Positions 9,218 to 17,054 of a stretch of 64,000 bases of DNA are shown piece after piece. The notes under the pieces are model-generated. The model had not been told where the DNA came from. It did not search any database and saw nothing but the letters and a program-made list of their open reading frames with translations. The stretch covers positions 62,001 through 126,000 of the forward strand of contig CBDCJX010000002.1 in NCBI GenBank assembly GCA_965218045.1, read 5' to 3'. Made by a program: the position numbers and the translations under genes. Numbering within the stretch: the stretch's first letter is position 1; every line of letters starts with the position of its first letter. This DNA is from CAVRCA01 sp965218045 (GTDB lineage Bacteria > Pseudomonadota > Alphaproteobacteria > Acetobacterales > Acetobacteraceae).

Positions 9218-10630
9218 ATGGCTGAGTTCGATCTCGCGGTGATCGGCGCCGGCGCGTCCGGCCTCTCGGTCACCTCCGTCGCGGCGCGGCTCGGGCTGCG
9301 GGTCGCGCTGATCGAGCGCGGGCGGATGGGCGGGGATTGTCTCAACTATGGCTGCGTCCCGAGCAAGGCCCTGCTGGCCGCCGCGCACGCCGCCGAGGCG
9401 GCCCGCCAAGCCGGGCGCTACGGCCTCCGCCTGCCCGAGCCGGAGATCGACTGGGCGGCGGTGCGCGCGCATGTGCAAGGCGCCATTGCCACCATTGCGC
9501 CGACCGATTCCGAGGAGCGCTACGCCGATCTCGGCGCCACCGTGCTGCGCGCCGAAGCCCGCTTCGTCGGCCGCGACGCGTTGCTGGTGGACGGCCGGCG
9601 TATCACCGCCCATCGCATCGTCATCGCCGCCGGCGGCCATCCCGTGGTGCCCGGCATCGCCGGCTTGTCCGAGGTGCCGTATCTGACCAACGAGACCGTG
9701 TTCGAGCAAGGCGATCGGCCGGAGCACCTGCTGGTGCTCGGCGGCGGGCCGATCGGCATCGAGCTGGCGCAAGCCCATGCGCTGCTCGGCTGCCGGGTCA
9801 CCGTGGTCCAGTCCGGCCCGATAGCCGCCCGCGAGGACCCGGCGCTGGTCGCGCCGTTGCGCGAACGGCTGGTGGCCCAGGGTGTGACCTTGGTCGAGCA
9901 TGCCACGGTCCAAGCGGTGGAGCCGGGGCCGGTGCTGGTGCTGGCGGACGGGCGGCGGATCGACGGGTCGCATCTGTTGGTCGCCACCGGGCGGCGGCCG
10001 AACCTCGAAGCGCTCGACCTCGCCGCCGGCGACGTGCGATCCGGCCCGCACGGGGTCGCCACGGATCGCGGGCTGCGCAGCCTCAGCAACCGCCGGGTCT
10101 ACGCCGTGGGCGACATCGCTGACCCGGAGGGGATCGGCCCGCGCGCCTTCACCCATGTCGGCACCTATCACGCCGGGATCGTGGTCCGTCGCGCGCTGTT
10201 CCGGCTGCCGGCGCGGATCGACTACGCCGCCCTGCCACGTGTGACCTACACCGACCCCGAGCTGGCGCAGATCGGCATGACCGAGGCGGAGGCGCGCCGG
10301 GCCGGCTACGATGTGCAGGCGCTGTGCTGGCGAATGGCCGAGAACGACCGCGCCATCGCCGAGGCGGCGACCGAGGGGTTGGTGAAGCTGGTGGTGGCGC
10401 GCGGCAAGCTGCTCGGCGCCGGCGTTGTCGCCCCGCATGCCGGGGACATGGCGGGTCTGCTCGGACTCGCGATCGGCCGGCGCGTGCCGCTTTCGGCGTT
10501 GGCCGGACTGATCGTGCCGTATCCCACCCGCGCCGAGGCGATCAAGCGCGCCGCTGGCGAGTTCTACACCCCTCGGCTGTTCGGCCGGTGGTCGGCACGG
10601 CTGTCCCGCTTGCTCGCGCGGCTGCCGTGA
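9218..10630 (+). CDS. FAD-dependent pyridine nucleotide-disulfide oxidoreductase
   Basis: This 470-residue protein belongs to the dihydrolipoamide dehydrogenase / mercuric reductase fold group. It has an FAD-binding N-terminus (AVIGAGASGLSV), a redox disulfide CLNYGCVPSK (Cys41 and Cys46), a second dinucleotide fold LVLGGGPIGIELA, and an FAD motif YAVGDIAD. At the C-terminus the normal catalytic His-Pro-Thr-x-x-Glu reads YPTRAE (435-440), so the acid-base histidine is a tyrosine. This argues against true lipoamide dehydrogenase. It is not next to 2-oxoacid dehydrogenase or mer genes, so the substrate is unknown. The tam-like gene follows in the same direction after 48 bases. Confidence 0.85.
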   Translation: MAEFDLAVIGAGASGLSVTSVAARLGLRVALIERGRMGGDCLNYGCVPSKALLAAAHAAEAARQAGRYGLRLPEPEIDWAAVRAHVQGAIATIAPTDSEERYADLGATVLRAEARFVGRDALLVDGRRITAHRIVIAAGGHPVVPGIAGLSEVPYLTNETVFEQGDRPEHLLVLGGGPIGIELAQAHALLGCRVTVVQSGPIAAREDPALVAPLRERLVAQGVTLVEHATVQAVEPGPVLVLADGRRIDGSHLLVATGRRPNLEALDLAAGDVRSGPHGVATDRGLRSLSNRRVYAVGDIADPEGIGPRAFTHVGTYHAGIVVRRALFRLPARIDYAALPRVTYTDPELAQIGMTEAEARRAGYDVQALCWRMAENDRAIAEAATEGLVKLVVARGKLLGAGVVAPHAGDMAGLLGLAIGRRVPLSALAGLIVPYPTRAEAIKRAAGEFYTPRLFGRWSARLSRLLARLP

Positions 10631-10678
10631 ACCAGGGTGGCGTCGTCGTCACAAAGAGCCGCGTCGCAGGGGGCTGCC

Positions 10679-11446
10679 ATGGCAGAGTGGGACCCGACCC
10701 AGTATTTGCGTTTCCAGGACGAGCGGCTGCGCCCCGCGCTCGACCTGCTGGCCCGGGTACCGCTCGACCGGCCGGCGCGGGTGGTCGATCTCGGCTGCGG
10801 CACCGGCAATCTCACCGCCATCCTGTGTCAGCGCTTCGCCGAAGCCGAGGTGATCGGCATCGACGCCTCGAACGCCATGCTGGAAAAGGCGCGCGCGGCG
10901 GGGGCGACGTGTCGGTTCGAGCAGGCGGACGTGGCGACTTGGCGGCCAGCCGCGTCGCCGGACCTGATCTATTCCAACGCGGCGCTGCATTGGGTCGGCG
11001 ACCACGCCGGCCTGTTCCCGCGCCTCGTCGGCTTGCTCGCTCCGGGTGGCTGCCTCGCCGTGCAGATGCCGGCCATGCACGACGCGCCGCTGCGAGCGCT
11101 GCAATACACGGTGGCGGCCAACGGTCCGTGGGCTGAGCGGCTGCGCGATGCCGGTTCGGCGCCGCCGATCCTCGACGCCGGCGGTTACTGGGATCTGCTG
11201 CGGCCCCGCGTCGGGGCACTCCATATCTGGGAGACAACCTACCTGCATCCGCTGCAAGGCGAGGACGCGATCGGTGAATGGGCGACCGGCTCCAGCTTGC
11301 GCCCGTTCCTCGACGCGCTGCCGCCGCAGCAGCGTCCGTCGTTTCGTGCCGCGTATGCCGAGGCGGTCCGCCCGCACTATCCGCGTCGGGCGGATGGCAC
11401 CACCTTGCTGCCGTTCCGCCGCCTGTTCCTGCTGGCGCGGCTCTGA
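10679..11446 (+). CDS. tam: Trans-aconitate 2-methyltransferase-like SAM methyltransferase
   Basis: This class I SAM-dependent methyltransferase is predicted to methylate trans-aconitate, removing an inhibitor of aconitase. The 255-residue frame starts MAEWDPTQYLRFQDERLRP, typical of Tam. It has the SAM motif VVDLGCGTGNLT (about 35-46) and a later motif IYSNAALHWVGDH. The ATG has an AGGGGG ribosome site close upstream. Length fits Tam (about 255). The assignment rests on overall resemblance, and a different small carboxylic acid substrate is possible. Confidence 0.85.
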   Translation: MAEWDPTQYLRFQDERLRPALDLLARVPLDRPARVVDLGCGTGNLTAILCQRFAEAEVIGIDASNAMLEKARAAGATCRFEQADVATWRPAASPDLIYSNAALHWVGDHAGLFPRLVGLLAPGGCLAVQMPAMHDAPLRALQYTVAANGPWAERLRDAGSAPPILDAGGYWDLLRPRVGALHIWETTYLHPLQGEDAIGEWATGSSLRPFLDALPPQQRPSFRAAYAEAVRPHYPRRADGTTLLPFRRLFLLARL

Positions 11447-11548
11447 CTGCCGTCCGGGCCCATGGAACCGGAGCGACAGCGTTGCCTTCTCATGATAGTG
11501 CTCGGCGGCTGATACTGCTCAGTCGCAGGTTGCCCGGGGCCTAAGCTG

Positions 11549-12514
11549 ATGTGGCGTGCGCCAGCGCGGAGAACCCTCGCCGTGGGAATCCTGGTGGCCG
11601 TGGTCACCGGCGCGGCGGCGACTGGCCTGCGGTGGGCGATCGACCCCTGGCTGGACGGATTCCCCTTCGTCACCTACTTCCCGGCGGTGTTGCTCACCGC
11701 GTTCGTGGGCGGCTGGATCCCCGCCGCCATCGGCGCGGTGGTCGAGCTCGGCCTGGCCTATTCGTTGTTCTTCCCTGCGTTTGGCTCACCTGAACTCGCG
11801 GGCTCGGGGGCGGTCGCGCTGGCCTCGGACACGGCCGTCGTGGTGGCGCAGATCGCGCTCGTCGAGATCGCCGCCAGCGCCTCCGGGCGACAACGCGCGG
11901 GATTCGAGCGACCAAGCCGCGACCTCGGGCCCGACGTGCCCGGACGCGGCTTGGTCTCGCGGCGGGCGTATTGGGAAGAGAAGCTGTCCAGCATCAACGA
12001 CAATCGAATGCGTTGGGGCCTTGCCCTTGCCCTGTTCCTCGCGCCGCTCGCCATCCTGCTCGCCTCGTCCCGCTGGCTCGGCTCGGCGCCGGTCATCCTG
12101 TTCCTACCGGCCATCTTCATCACCGTGCTGCTGAGCGGCCGGAACCTGGCATGGATCATTCTCGCGGCAGCGGGTCTGTGCGAGTGGTACTTTTTCGGCC
12201 CCTCGGCTGGGTCGCTCTGGCTGACGCCCCGCAGCGCGTTGCCGCTGCTGGCCTTCCTGATCGCCGGCGCCGTCGGGATCGCGGTGCTGGGCATGCTGGT
12301 CGATGATCGTCGCAGCATCGCCGCCAAGAGCTGGCGTTTGTCACGGACGATCGACCGGCAAAGCCTGTTGGCCAGGCACGCGCAGGACCAGGCGGTGGCC
12401 GAACTCGAGAGCCTGGCGTCGTACCTGGCGGCGCAAGGGCATGACGAAGCGGCAAACCGCGTCACCAGGGTTGCCGAGCGACAACGCGCCTCGCTCGATA
12501 GCCCCGGAGACTGA
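11549..12514 (+). CDS. Membrane protein with two DUF4118-like segments
   Basis: This is a 321-residue integral membrane protein. Two segments resemble the four-helix DUF4118 module known from KdpD-type sensor kinases. The first contains FVTYFPAVLLTAFVGGW and the second VILFLPAIFITVLLSG followed by CEWYFFGP. Between them is a soluble linker with charged residues (about 110-150). The C-terminal 70 residues are soluble and helical (QDQAVAELESLASYLAAQG), possibly coiled coil. There is no histidine kinase, GGDEF or other output domain. Function unknown; it could be a sensor without its own output, or a structural membrane protein. Confidence 0.7.
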   Translation: MWRAPARRTLAVGILVAVVTGAAATGLRWAIDPWLDGFPFVTYFPAVLLTAFVGGWIPAAIGAVVELGLAYSLFFPAFGSPELAGSGAVALASDTAVVVAQIALVEIAASASGRQRAGFERPSRDLGPDVPGRGLVSRRAYWEEKLSSINDNRMRWGLALALFLAPLAILLASSRWLGSAPVILFLPAIFITVLLSGRNLAWIILAAAGLCEWYFFGPSAGSLWLTPRSALPLLAFLIAGAVGIAVLGMLVDDRRSIAAKSWRLSRTIDRQSLLARHAQDQAVAELESLASYLAAQGHDEAANRVTRVAERQRASLDSPGD

Positions 12515-12528
12515 GCCGAGCGCCAGCC

Positions 12529-13641
12529 TCAGCTTTCGCGCCAGAGCGGGTACGCGACCAGCAACACGGCGAGCAGGAACACGACGCCGAGCCCGGTGAG
12601 CGCCGCGAGCAGCCCGGCCTGATCGACGACGGCGCCGATCACCGGGCCGCAAACCGCGAAGACCAGGCGGAAACTGCCGCTCGCCAGCGAGTTGCAGGTC
12701 GCCCGCAGGCGCGCGGGCAGCTCGTGATTGAACGCCTCGCGCAGATGCACGGAGTTCAGCCCGCGGCTGACATAGAACAGGAAGCCGCAGGCGACACCCG
12801 GCGCGCCATCAAGCCCCGCCATGCCGAGATAGCCGAGCGGCGGGCAAAGCGCGAGGATCAGCAGCACGCCTTGCGCGCCGACGCCGCGCTCCAGCCAGCG
12901 GGCCGATTTCGCGACCACGCCGACGGTGGCGAGCGTGCCGGCCCAGAGCAGGCCGAACCAGCCGATCGGCACGCCGCGCAGCGACCAATACGGTTGCAAC
13001 AGCCACACCGCCGCGAAGGTCGACAGCCCCCACACCGTCATGTTGAGGAACACCAGCCGACGCCGTCGTGTGCGCAGGATGAGCCGCGTGGCCGCGCCGA
13101 GATCGGCCAGCGGCGAAGCATGCGGCCGGGCCAGCACCGGCGTGGGTCGCAACGCCAGCACGATGGCGAGCGGGGTGAGGGCGAAGGCGGCGTTGGTCCA
13201 GCCGACCAGGGCGAGCGAGCGGGAAGCGAGCAGCCCGCCAAGAATCGCGGCGGTAGCCTCCCCGAGCACCTGGGCGAGCTGGTAGTTCGCCAAGGTGTCG
13301 CGGCGTTGCTGCCGGTCGGCTCCTTGCTGGTCCAGCAGATCGTAGATCAGCGCGATGTCGGCGCCCGATACCAGGCTCCAGCCGCTTGCCAGCACCAGTT
13401 CGATAGCCGCGAGGGCGGCGAAGCCGTGCACCTGCGGCAACAGCGCGAAGCCGAGGAGATTGAGCACGCCGCCAAGTGCCAAGCTCTGCCGCCGGCCCAC
13501 GCGGTCGCAAAGATACCCGGTCGGCACTTCGAACAGCATGACGCCGAAGCCGTAGATCGCCTGCAACGTGACCACCTGCCCTGGGCTGATCCCCTTTTCC
13601 GCCAGGTAGGGGACGATCACCGGCATGAGCATCACGCCCAT
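12529..13641 (-). CDS. MFS transporter
   Basis: This is a major facilitator superfamily carrier of unknown substrate. The MFS loop motif appears as GYLCDRVGRRQSL after the second membrane helix, and about ten further helices follow. From ATG it is 370 residues, which is short at the N-terminus: the frame stays open upstream through RKVYAFGFCW, which looks like the start of helix 1. That stretch has no ATG, GTG or TTG, only a CTG and an ATT, before an in-frame stop. Either translation starts at one of these or the gene is slightly truncated. It converges with the DUF4118-like gene. Confidence 0.8.
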   Translation of the reverse strand: MGVMLMPVIVPYLAEKGISPGQVVTLQAIYGFGVMLFEVPTGYLCDRVGRRQSLALGGVLNLLGFALLPQVHGFAALAAIELVLASGWSLVSGADIALIYDLLDQQGADRQQRRDTLANYQLAQVLGEATAAILGGLLASRSLALVGWTNAAFALTPLAIVLALRPTPVLARPHASPLADLGAATRLILRTRRRRLVFLNMTVWGLSTFAAVWLLQPYWSLRGVPIGWFGLLWAGTLATVGVVAKSARWLERGVGAQGVLLILALCPPLGYLGMAGLDGAPGVACGFLFYVSRGLNSVHLREAFNHELPARLRATCNSLASGSFRLVFAVCGPVIGAVVDQAGLLAALTGLGVVFLLAVLLVAYPLWRES

Positions 13642-13797
13642 CCAGCAGAAGCCGAAGGCGTAGACCTTCCTCAGTTCACGGCGGATCTGTGTCGAAATCC
13701 TTTACACTTCTCTTAACAGGGGTTTTTCCAACAATTGGAATATACCCACTTTTCGGATGGCGTGCCGTTTGCATTCTGGTCGCCAAACGGGAGGACC

Positions 13798-14397
13798 ATG
13801 ATGCGACATGTTTTGGGAGCCGCCTTGATCGCCGCCGCCTCCGCGGTCGCGCTCGCCGCGCCGGCCGAAGCCGGCCTGATCGGCAAGTCGTTGGATGCGG
13901 TCTATTACTACCCTACGGCGACGACGGCGTATCCCCAGGCCAGCTTCACGCCAGCGAACTTCACTGTCGGCGCCGGCCAGGAGACGGACGGCTCGATCGA
14001 AGGGGTCACGCACATCCTGGTGGACTTCGCCGACGCATCCTTGACCGTGACCTTGACCACCGTTCTTGCTTCGCCGACCTGGGGCACGGCGCCGTTCAAT
14101 GGGGTGATCTTCACCTCGGCCGCCGCGCTGGGCATCACCTCCGCGACGGTCGACCCCGGGACAACCATGTCGGGCTTCGATGACAGCCGTGTCAGCTTCG
14201 ACGCCAACCGCATCGGCATTAACTGGAACGGCCTGTCCTACGTCGACGGCACGGTGGTGAAGCTCGATTTCGGCGTCGCCGCGGTGCCGGAGCCGACCTC
14301 GCTGGCGCTGTTCAGCGTGGGCCTGGTCGGTCTCGCGGCCCTCGCCGGCCCCGCCGGGCTACGCCGCCGCGCCGCGTGCAGCCGCACCGCCTGCTGA
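13798..14397 (+). CDS. PEP-CTERM exported protein
   Basis: This 199-residue secreted protein has a cleavable signal peptide (MMRHVLGAALIAAASAVALA, site near APAEAG) and a C-terminal PEP-CTERM sorting tail. The tail runs VPEPTSLALFSVGLVGLAAL and ends in an Arg-rich cluster. In this family the tail is handled by an exosortase/archaeosortase system at the inner membrane; no exosortase gene is in the window. The middle is Thr/Ser-rich and beta-like. Two adjacent ATGs follow a GGGAGGA ribosome site. The leader DNA (13690-13790) is notably AT-richer than its surroundings. The cargo's role is unknown; matrix or adhesive functions are typical of the class. Confidence 0.85.
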   Translation: MMRHVLGAALIAAASAVALAAPAEAGLIGKSLDAVYYYPTATTAYPQASFTPANFTVGAGQETDGSIEGVTHILVDFADASLTVTLTTVLASPTWGTAPFNGVIFTSAAALGITSATVDPGTTMSGFDDSRVSFDANRIGINWNGLSYVDGTVVKLDFGVAAVPEPTSLALFSVGLVGLAALAGPAGLRRRAACSRTAC

Positions 14398-14414
14398 CCC
14401 GACGCTCGCTGGCC

Positions 14415-14510
14415 GTGTTCAGCCCCGACCGTGTTCAGCCCCGACCGTGTTCAGCCCTGACCGTGTTCAGCCCTGACCGTGTTCAGCCCTGGCCGTGTTC
14501 AGCCCTGGCC
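14415..14510 (+). repeat. Six tandem copies of a 16-bp unit
   Basis: Six back-to-back 16-base units of the form GTGTTCAGCCCYGRCC. Copies 1-2 read CCCCGACC at the end, copies 3-4 CCCTGACC and copies 5-6 CCCTGGCC, so neighbouring copies were probably duplicated in pairs. The array starts 18 bases after the PEP-CTERM stop, and its last copy contains the stop codon of the convergent MOSC gene. Confidence 0.95.
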
Positions 14511-15020
14511 CGGCGGAGAGTTGTCGTCGGCCGGCACGAGACGGTCGCCGAGGCCGATCTCACCCGCGGTCAGGATGCGCGCGGTGATGCCGCCATGGCC
14601 GCGCACCGCGTTGTAGCCGCCCGAACCAAAGGTTTGTTCCATCCGCGAGCAGGGGTGGCACTCACCGGTCATCTCCAGCAGCGCGTTGCCGAGGCGGAAC
14701 GGCCTGCCCTTCAGCGCGAGCAGGTTGATACCCTCGGTCACGACATTGCGGCGCAGTCGTTCGGGCGCGATCTCGGCCAGCCCGAGATAGGCGGCGATCG
14801 CCGCGAGATGCTCGCGCGACACCAGGGTGACCTGCCGTGTCCGGCTCGTGCGGTTGCCGTAGTGATCACCGCGCAGCCCTGCGAGCGGGTCGAGCAAGGC
14901 CGTCGGCACCGCTGTCACCGGGGCGCGCCTGGCTGGTCGCACGCCGATCCAGCGGATCACGCCCGGACGCATCGGCGCACGCAGCAGGGCGGCGAGTGGC
15001 GAGGCGTGGTTCAGCGGCAT
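14499..15020 (-). CDS. MOSC domain protein
   Basis: This 173-residue protein matches the MOSC fold, the C-terminal domain of molybdenum cofactor sulfurase and of YiiM-like proteins. These move sulfur or reduce hydroxylated substrates using a conserved Cys. Visible family features are RQVTLVSREHLAAIA near the middle, RLRRNVVTEGINLLALKG, and the Cys-containing ALLEMTGECHPCSRME. There is no N-terminal beta-barrel or aminotransferase domain. The ATG lies in the last codons of the 2H-type gene upstream (10-base overlap), and the stop lies in the 16-bp repeat array. Confidence 0.85.
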   Translation of the reverse strand: MPLNHASPLAALLRAPMRPGVIRWIGVRPARRAPVTAVPTALLDPLAGLRGDHYGNRTSRTRQVTLVSREHLAAIAAYLGLAEIAPERLRRNVVTEGINLLALKGRPFRLGNALLEMTGECHPCSRMEQTFGSGGYNAVRGHGGITARILTAGEIGLGDRLVPADDNSPPGQG

Positions 15021-15547
15021 CGGCCTCCGGTGCCTTGCGGATCGCGCCGAAACGCGAAGTGTCCCGCGTGCTGCCACGGACCGCCCAAGTAACGCCAGAG
15101 GTCGAGCCCGATGGCGCGGGCAGCGAATGGTGTGAAGCACCGGGACATCGCTTCGTGCAACGCGCCGGCGACGCTCGGCGGGACCTTGTTCTGGATCATC
15201 ACGTGCGGCGAGAATTTCTGTCTGTCCTGCGGCGTAAGCCACGCCGCGAACGCGCCAGCGAGCCGTCGGTGCAAGCTCAGCAACTCGGCCGCGTCCAGCC
15301 GATAGGCCACGCCGCCACCCAGCCGGGACAGCCCGATCACCGCCAGGGTCATCGCGCTGGTATCGGCCGCCACGGCTTCGATTGTGCCGACAACATGGTC
15401 GAGCTGGTTGCCGGGCAGATGGTGGAACAGGGTGAGATGGGCGGGAATAAGATTCCGCTCGGGCGGGAAGTGCTTCCGCCGCAGCCCGTTGAAAAAGCCA
15501 AACGCCTCGGGGTCCAGCGTCAACGTCAGGATAAACGGCAAATGCAA
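15011..15547 (-). CDS. 2'-5' RNA ligase / 2H phosphoesterase-like protein
   Basis: This 178-residue protein resembles the 2H phosphoesterase superfamily, which includes 2'-5' RNA ligase ThpR. The first H-x-T motif is intact in PAHLTLFHHLPG. The second is at SPHVMIQNKV, where the usual Thr is Met, so catalytic competence is uncertain. The start given is a TTG (TTG-CAT-TTG) with only a weak ribosome site; a TTG two codons downstream is also possible. It overlaps the MOSC gene and is probably cotranscribed with it. Confidence 0.75.
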   Translation of the reverse strand: MHLPFILTLTLDPEAFGFFNGLRRKHFPPERNLIPAHLTLFHHLPGNQLDHVVGTIEAVAADTSAMTLAVIGLSRLGGGVAYRLDAAELLSLHRRLAGAFAAWLTPQDRQKFSPHVMIQNKVPPSVAGALHEAMSRCFTPFAARAIGLDLWRYLGGPWQHAGHFAFRRDPQGTGGRCR

Positions 15548-15991
15548 GACACCGGCTCAAGGGGAGTTAAGGACCCAAGCGATCGCATCCCTTGAGGGTG
15601 GAGTATCCGACCAAAAACGGCCCGCACGGCCTTTCGGGGTAATGACGATCTTGAACTGCTACAAGCGACGCAAACCCCAACAAAACAAGTAACGCCAAGC
15701 GCCACGTGGCTGTACGGACCCGACTCGGAATGATCTCCGCAACGGCTTCAATGCCAGCGGCCGCAAGTTCCCACCACGTGGATGCCGTGCTCGGCGAAGG
15801 CCGAGCATCCATGGCTTCGCTCACATCTGAACCGCGAGAGGTGTAGATGATGGTCTGCGCCCACCACGGCAATCAACGGAACAGTCATCAGATACGGCGG
15901 ATGGCGTAAACACAAACATGAATGAGTGCCTAGTCCTATACGATTTCCTTTATGTGGTTTCCACCTGAACCCCTTCAACTTCGGTTGAGAA
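15548..15991. other. 444-bp stretch without a recognisable gene
   Basis: This segment is AT-richer than its neighbours and separates the 2H-type gene from the TPR gene. It holds one marginal small reading frame on the minus strand (listed separately) and a 7-bp hairpin, GCTCGGC-gaag-GCCGAGC, at 15789-15806. I saw no tRNA or known RNA motif. Confidence 0.6.
15567..15812 (-). CDS. Possible small single-span membrane protein
   Basis: This is a marginal 81-residue frame starting MDARPSPSTASTWWELAAAG. One hydrophobic segment, WRLALLVLLGFASLVAV, is flanked by Arg and by a charged tail, which is a plausible membrane anchor. The frame is open about 20 codons further upstream to a TTG. The ribosome site is weak and I recognise no family. 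It could be chance coding in an AT-rich spacer. Confidence 0.25.
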   Translation of the reverse strand: MDARPSPSTASTWWELAAAGIEAVAEIIPSRVRTATWRLALLVLLGFASLVAVQDRHYPERPCGPFLVGYSTLKGCDRLGP

Positions 15992-16816
15992 CTATTTCTC
16001 GGTCGGGCTGGCGGCGAGCAGTGCCAGGTTCTGCTCGGCCTGGTCGGCGGAAGCGCTGCCGGGCGCGAGGTCGGGGACGCGCTTCCAGTCCTGCCGCGCC
16101 CCTTCCTTGTTGCCGAGGCGCTGACGCTGGATGCCGCGCTCCAGCAGCGCTTCCGGATAGTCGGGATCGAGGACCAGGGCGCGGTCCACATCCGCCTCGG
16201 CCCGCGGCAGCTTGTCCTCGTTGCGCCACGCGGCGGCGCGGAACACCAGCGCGTCGACGCGGCCCGGCTGCAAGACCAGCGCGCGGTCGAGATCGTCGAT
16301 TGCGTCCAGGTATCGCTCCATCGTCGCCGCAGCGATCGAGCGGTCGATCAGCAGGTCGGCATCATCTGGTGCCAGCGCCAGCGCCTTGGTCGCCGCGCCG
16401 TGGGCGCGCGCCGGATCGTCGGCCATCAGCCAAGCTTGCACCGCTTGTCCGAGCACGGCGGCGCGCACCGCCCTGGGTGCGTTGCTGGCTTGCACCGCGC
16501 TCTCCAGCAGCGTCGCTCCGGCCTCGGGGTCGCCCAGGCCGATCTTGGCCAAGCCGTGGCAATGCAGGGCCGGTGCTCCGCCGCCGGTCGCTTCCCAGGC
16601 ATCGGCAAAGGCATCGGCGCCGGCGGGATCGCGGCCAAGCATGTCGAGGCAATGCTCGTAATCCGCATCCTGCGCCAGACGCGGCCCATCCGGCGGGATT
16701 GGCGCCGCGGTCGATTCGGCAGCTTGCGCGCTGGCAACCCAAGCTGGACCGACCCAGGCTGGAATCATCCCGGCAAGCGTCGCGGTGGCGGCAAGGCGGA
16801 GCAGTCGTCGGGTCAC
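15992..16816 (-). CDS. Exported TPR-repeat protein
   Basis: This 274-residue protein has an N-terminal signal-like segment (LLRLAATATLAGMIPAWVG, cleavage possible after AQAAES). At least three tetratricopeptide-like repeats follow in the C-terminal half, such as DAIDDLDRALVLQPGRVDAL and AEADVDRALVLDPDYPEALL. TPR arrays mediate protein-protein contacts, here probably in the periplasm. A GTG start was chosen with an AAGGTGGG site upstream; the longer open frame begins with non-TPR, Arg/Gly-rich sequence. It has no operon partner. Confidence 0.75.
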   Translation of the reverse strand: MTRRLLRLAATATLAGMIPAWVGPAWVASAQAAESTAAPIPPDGPRLAQDADYEHCLDMLGRDPAGADAFADAWEATGGGAPALHCHGLAKIGLGDPEAGATLLESAVQASNAPRAVRAAVLGQAVQAWLMADDPARAHGAATKALALAPDDADLLIDRSIAAATMERYLDAIDDLDRALVLQPGRVDALVFRAAAWRNEDKLPRAEADVDRALVLDPDYPEALLERGIQRQRLGNKEGARQDWKRVPDLAPGSASADQAEQNLALLAASPTEK

Positions 16817-17054
16817 ACCACCCACCTTACCGCCCCCGCCGTCCGGCCGCCACGTCCGGTGATCGCGCTGGATCACGGCAGCCGCCGCACGTTCCGACCC
16901 GTCGGTGTCGTGCTCGGCAAGGCATCCTGGCCAAGCTTCCTGGAGGAGGCAACGCAATGTAATCCGATCGTCAACAGAGCTTAACGTTCACGTCTGCTTT
17001 CTCCCGATAGGTTCTCCTCCCGACGGCTCGTCAAACCACGTGAGGATAACAATA

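Noticed and set aside
14415..14510. CRISPR array
   Set aside because: The units are contiguous 16-mers with no spacers and no cas genes nearby.
15789..15806. Hairpin GCTCGGC-gaag-GCCGAGC as a terminator
   Set aside because: Only 7 bp, no T-run, and it lies inside a spacer with no gene ending next to it.
16905..17054. Upstream extension of the beta-propeller-like gene
   Set aside because: The ATG at 17055 has a good TGAGGA ribosome site and matches the family N-terminus MPTVQSTKIF as I recall it; the extension shows no coding character.
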